From Anaerolineae bacterium (lineage in GTDB: Bacteria > Chloroflexota > Anaerolineae > Aggregatilineales > Phototrophicaceae), in assembly GCA_015492875.1 (NCBI GenBank), contig WGEI01000258.1, positions 1 to 25,364 of the forward strand: a stretch of 25,364 bases of DNA, written 5' to 3'. Shown here piece by piece: positions 24,051-25,364 of this stretch. The notes under the pieces are model-generated. The model had not been told where the DNA came from, made no database searches, and was given only the letters and a program-made list of their open reading frames with translations. The translations under genes and the position numbers were made by a program. Positions within the stretch are counted from its first letter, which is position 1; each line of letters begins with the position of its first letter.

Positions 24051-25070
24051 GTGTATTTAGAAGCGTACACAGAAACACATGGTTTTGAGCAGCTCAAAGC
24101 TGAGTGGAACGAGTTGTTAGCACGCAGCTATGCCAATCGCGTATTCACAACATGGGAATGGCAAACCACATGGTGGAATGCTTATCATCCCGGCCAACTA
24201 TGGATTATAACCTGTCGAAATGAAGAAGGGCGACTGTTAGGTATAGCGCCTTGGTTTATTCAAGAGCATCCGAAGCTGGGCAGAGTTGTGCGAACGGTGG
24301 GATGTGTCGAGGTTACCGACTATCTCGATGTTATTGTAGACCGCGATTGTGTGGCACCAGTCTTAGCTGCATTAGGGGGCTATCTTGCTGAACAACACGA
24401 CCGATTTGATGTTCTCGACCTTTGCAATTTACCAGAAAATTCCCCCACCCCAGAGACGTTCCCCATCTATCTTCAAGAGCACGGTTTTCAGGTACAAGTT
24501 CAACAACAAGAAGTTTGCCCTATTATCAAACTACCGAATAGCTTTGAGGAATATGTCGCCTCTTTGGGGAAAAAATACCGTCATGAGTTGCGGCGTAAAA
24601 TCCGCCGTGCAGAGGGGGCGGCACAAATTGACTGGTACATTGTCGGCCATGAGCATGATTTAGCTGCAGAACTGAACCGGTTTGCGGACATGATGGCGGC
24701 TAGCGACCCAACCAAAGCGGAATTTTTGCAAGATGAGCAAAACATGGCTTTCTTCAAAGCGATGGCGCCAGTCATGCTGAATGCAGGCTGGTTACAGCTC
24801 AATTTCTTAACGGTGAATGGCGAGCCAGCAGCAGCTTATTTGAATTTTGATTATGGCAATCGCATTTTGGTATATAACTCTGGTTTATACCCGGCAGAAT
24901 TTGGCCATCTTAGCCCCGGTATTGTGCTGTTGGCAAAGAATATTCGCCACGCCATTGAGCAAGGGCGAGAGGAATTCGACTTTCTGAGAGGGAATGAAGT
25001 TTACAAATATCATATGGGAGGCGTAGATACAGCAGTATTTATGCTGCAAGCGCGCTACAATAGCAATTAG
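24051..25070 (+). CDS. FemAB/BioF2-like acyltransferase (GNAT fold)
   Basis: This is a 339-residue protein of the BioF2-like/CelD acetyltransferase group (PF13480-like). N-terminal WEWQTTWWNAY and LLGIAPWF, central YVASLGKKYRHELRRKIRRAE, and C-terminal GEPAAAYLNFDYGNRILVYNSGLYPAEFGHLSPGIVLL in broken form, then FDFLRGNEVYKYHMG, are the usual family signatures. Members modify polysaccharides, peptidoglycan or small molecules; the exact substrate is not predictable. I chose the GTG at 24051 because AAAGGATGG lies 7 nt upstream. A TTG at 24015 is possible but has no ribosome site. The following glycosyltransferase starts 24 nt after the stop, suggesting a surface polysaccharide or glycoconjugate operon that continues past the window. 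Confidence 0.85.
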   Translation: MYLEAYTETHGFEQLKAEWNELLARSYANRVFTTWEWQTTWWNAYHPGQLWIITCRNEEGRLLGIAPWFIQEHPKLGRVVRTVGCVEVTDYLDVIVDRDCVAPVLAALGGYLAEQHDRFDVLDLCNLPENSPTPETFPIYLQEHGFQVQVQQQEVCPIIKLPNSFEEYVASLGKKYRHELRRKIRRAEGAAQIDWYIVGHEHDLAAELNRFADMMAASDPTKAEFLQDEQNMAFFKAMAPVMLNAGWLQLNFLTVNGEPAAAYLNFDYGNRILVYNSGLYPAEFGHLSPGIVLLAKNIRHAIEQGREEFDFLRGNEVYKYHMGGVDTAVFMLQARYNSN

Positions 25071-25094
25071 CTCCCAAATATGGGGAGGTGAATG

Positions 25095-25364
25095 ATGTCG
25101 ATTCAACGTATTGCCTTAATTTCAGTTCATGCCAGCCCACTAGCGCCATTGGGTGGAAAAAAAACGGGTGGAATGAATGTCTATGTTCGAGAGTTAGCTC
25201 AAGAGCTGGGCAAGCGGGGGATTGAAATCGACATTTTCACCCGAAAAGTTTCATCACTTGAACCAGAAGTAAATCACAGATTAGGCAAGCAGGTGCGTGT
25301 TATCAGCATCCCAGCCGGCCCATTACAGCCATTGGGTCCAGATGAATTGTATGGATATTTACAG
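25095..25364 (+). CDS. GT4-family glycosyltransferase, 3' end cut by window
   Basis: Ninety N-terminal residues are visible and the frame is open to the right edge. The start IALISVHASPLAPLG followed by KKTGGMNVYVRELAQELGKRG is the N-terminal Rossmann half of a GT-B glycosyltransferase of family 4, close to the MshA/sucrose-phosphate-synthase-like group, with the donor/acceptor loop TGGMNVYV. GGGGAGGTGA precedes tandem ATG codons at 25092 and 25095. The second has the better spacing and is taken as start. An A8 run (25157-25164) lies in the loop. Donor and acceptor are unknown. It probably works with the upstream acyltransferase. Confidence 0.85.
   Translation, partial: MSIQRIALISVHASPLAPLGGKKTGGMNVYVRELAQELGKRGIEIDIFTRKVSSLEPEVNHRLGKQVRVISIPAGPLQPLGPDELYGYLQ

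Noticed and set aside
1..25364. CRISPR arrays, tRNA or rRNA genes, insertion sequences, integrases, attachment sites
   Set aside because: I saw no regularly spaced repeats, no transposase or integrase motifs and no tRNA-like segments on either strand.

Overview
The window reads as bacterial chromosome of moderate GC content with tightly packed genes. The gene set suggests a Chloroflexota (Anaerolineae-like) bacterium: an NTT-type carrier fused to HEAT repeats and a cyclic-nucleotide domain, a Clp_N/kinase-like fusion with an FHA partner, and a citramalate-type isoleucine route. That assignment is inference from gene content; no rRNA or other marker is present.

Layout. Bases 1-3606 (+) hold the 3' part of murA, a strong terminator, then a two-gene unit of a small FHA protein and a Clp_N/phosphotransferase-like protein. 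Bases 3644-15151 (-) hold one long branched-chain amino acid (BCAA) operon. In transcription order it contains a promoter, a leader peptide, an attenuator, a 60-codon small ORF, a second terminator-like hairpin, then ilvE, ilvB, ilvN, ilvC, leuA, leuC, leuD, cimA and leuB. It ends in a hairpin plus T-run that faces the Clp_N gene. Bases 15341-18688 (+), divergent from the operon, encode the 1093-residue NTT/HEAT/cNMP protein. Bases 18765-21249 (-) hold a MarR-ABC transporter operon with a strong promoter and a palindromic operator next to the marR start. Bases 21294-23783 (-) encode an alpha/beta-hydrolase fused to an acyl-CoA-ligase-type enzyme. Bases 23865-25364 (+) hold a promoter, a FemAB/BioF2-like acyltransferase and the start of a GT4 glycosyltransferase.

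How the genes work together. The large operon covers nearly all of Val/Leu/Ile synthesis. CimA supplies 2-oxobutyrate from pyruvate through citramalate, with LeuCD and LeuB acting on both the citramalate and isopropylmalate branches. IlvBN, IlvC and IlvE do the shared steps and LeuA starts the leucine branch. Dihydroxyacid dehydratase (ilvD) and threonine deaminase (ilvA) are absent from the window.

The main discovery is upstream of ilvE. A 28-codon ORF (complement 14990-15076) carries the run LIIIINVLVLVLII. One base after its stop comes an 11-nt segment (14978-14988) complementary at 10 of 11 positions to the 5' arm plus loop of a 12-bp terminator (14914-14942). This is a textbook ribosome-mediated transcription attenuator responding to Ile/Val/Leu supply. 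Directly after it lies a 60-codon ORF with no Ile, no Val and one Leu; its stop codon sits in the loop of a second terminator-like hairpin just before ilvE, which suggests a second control step.
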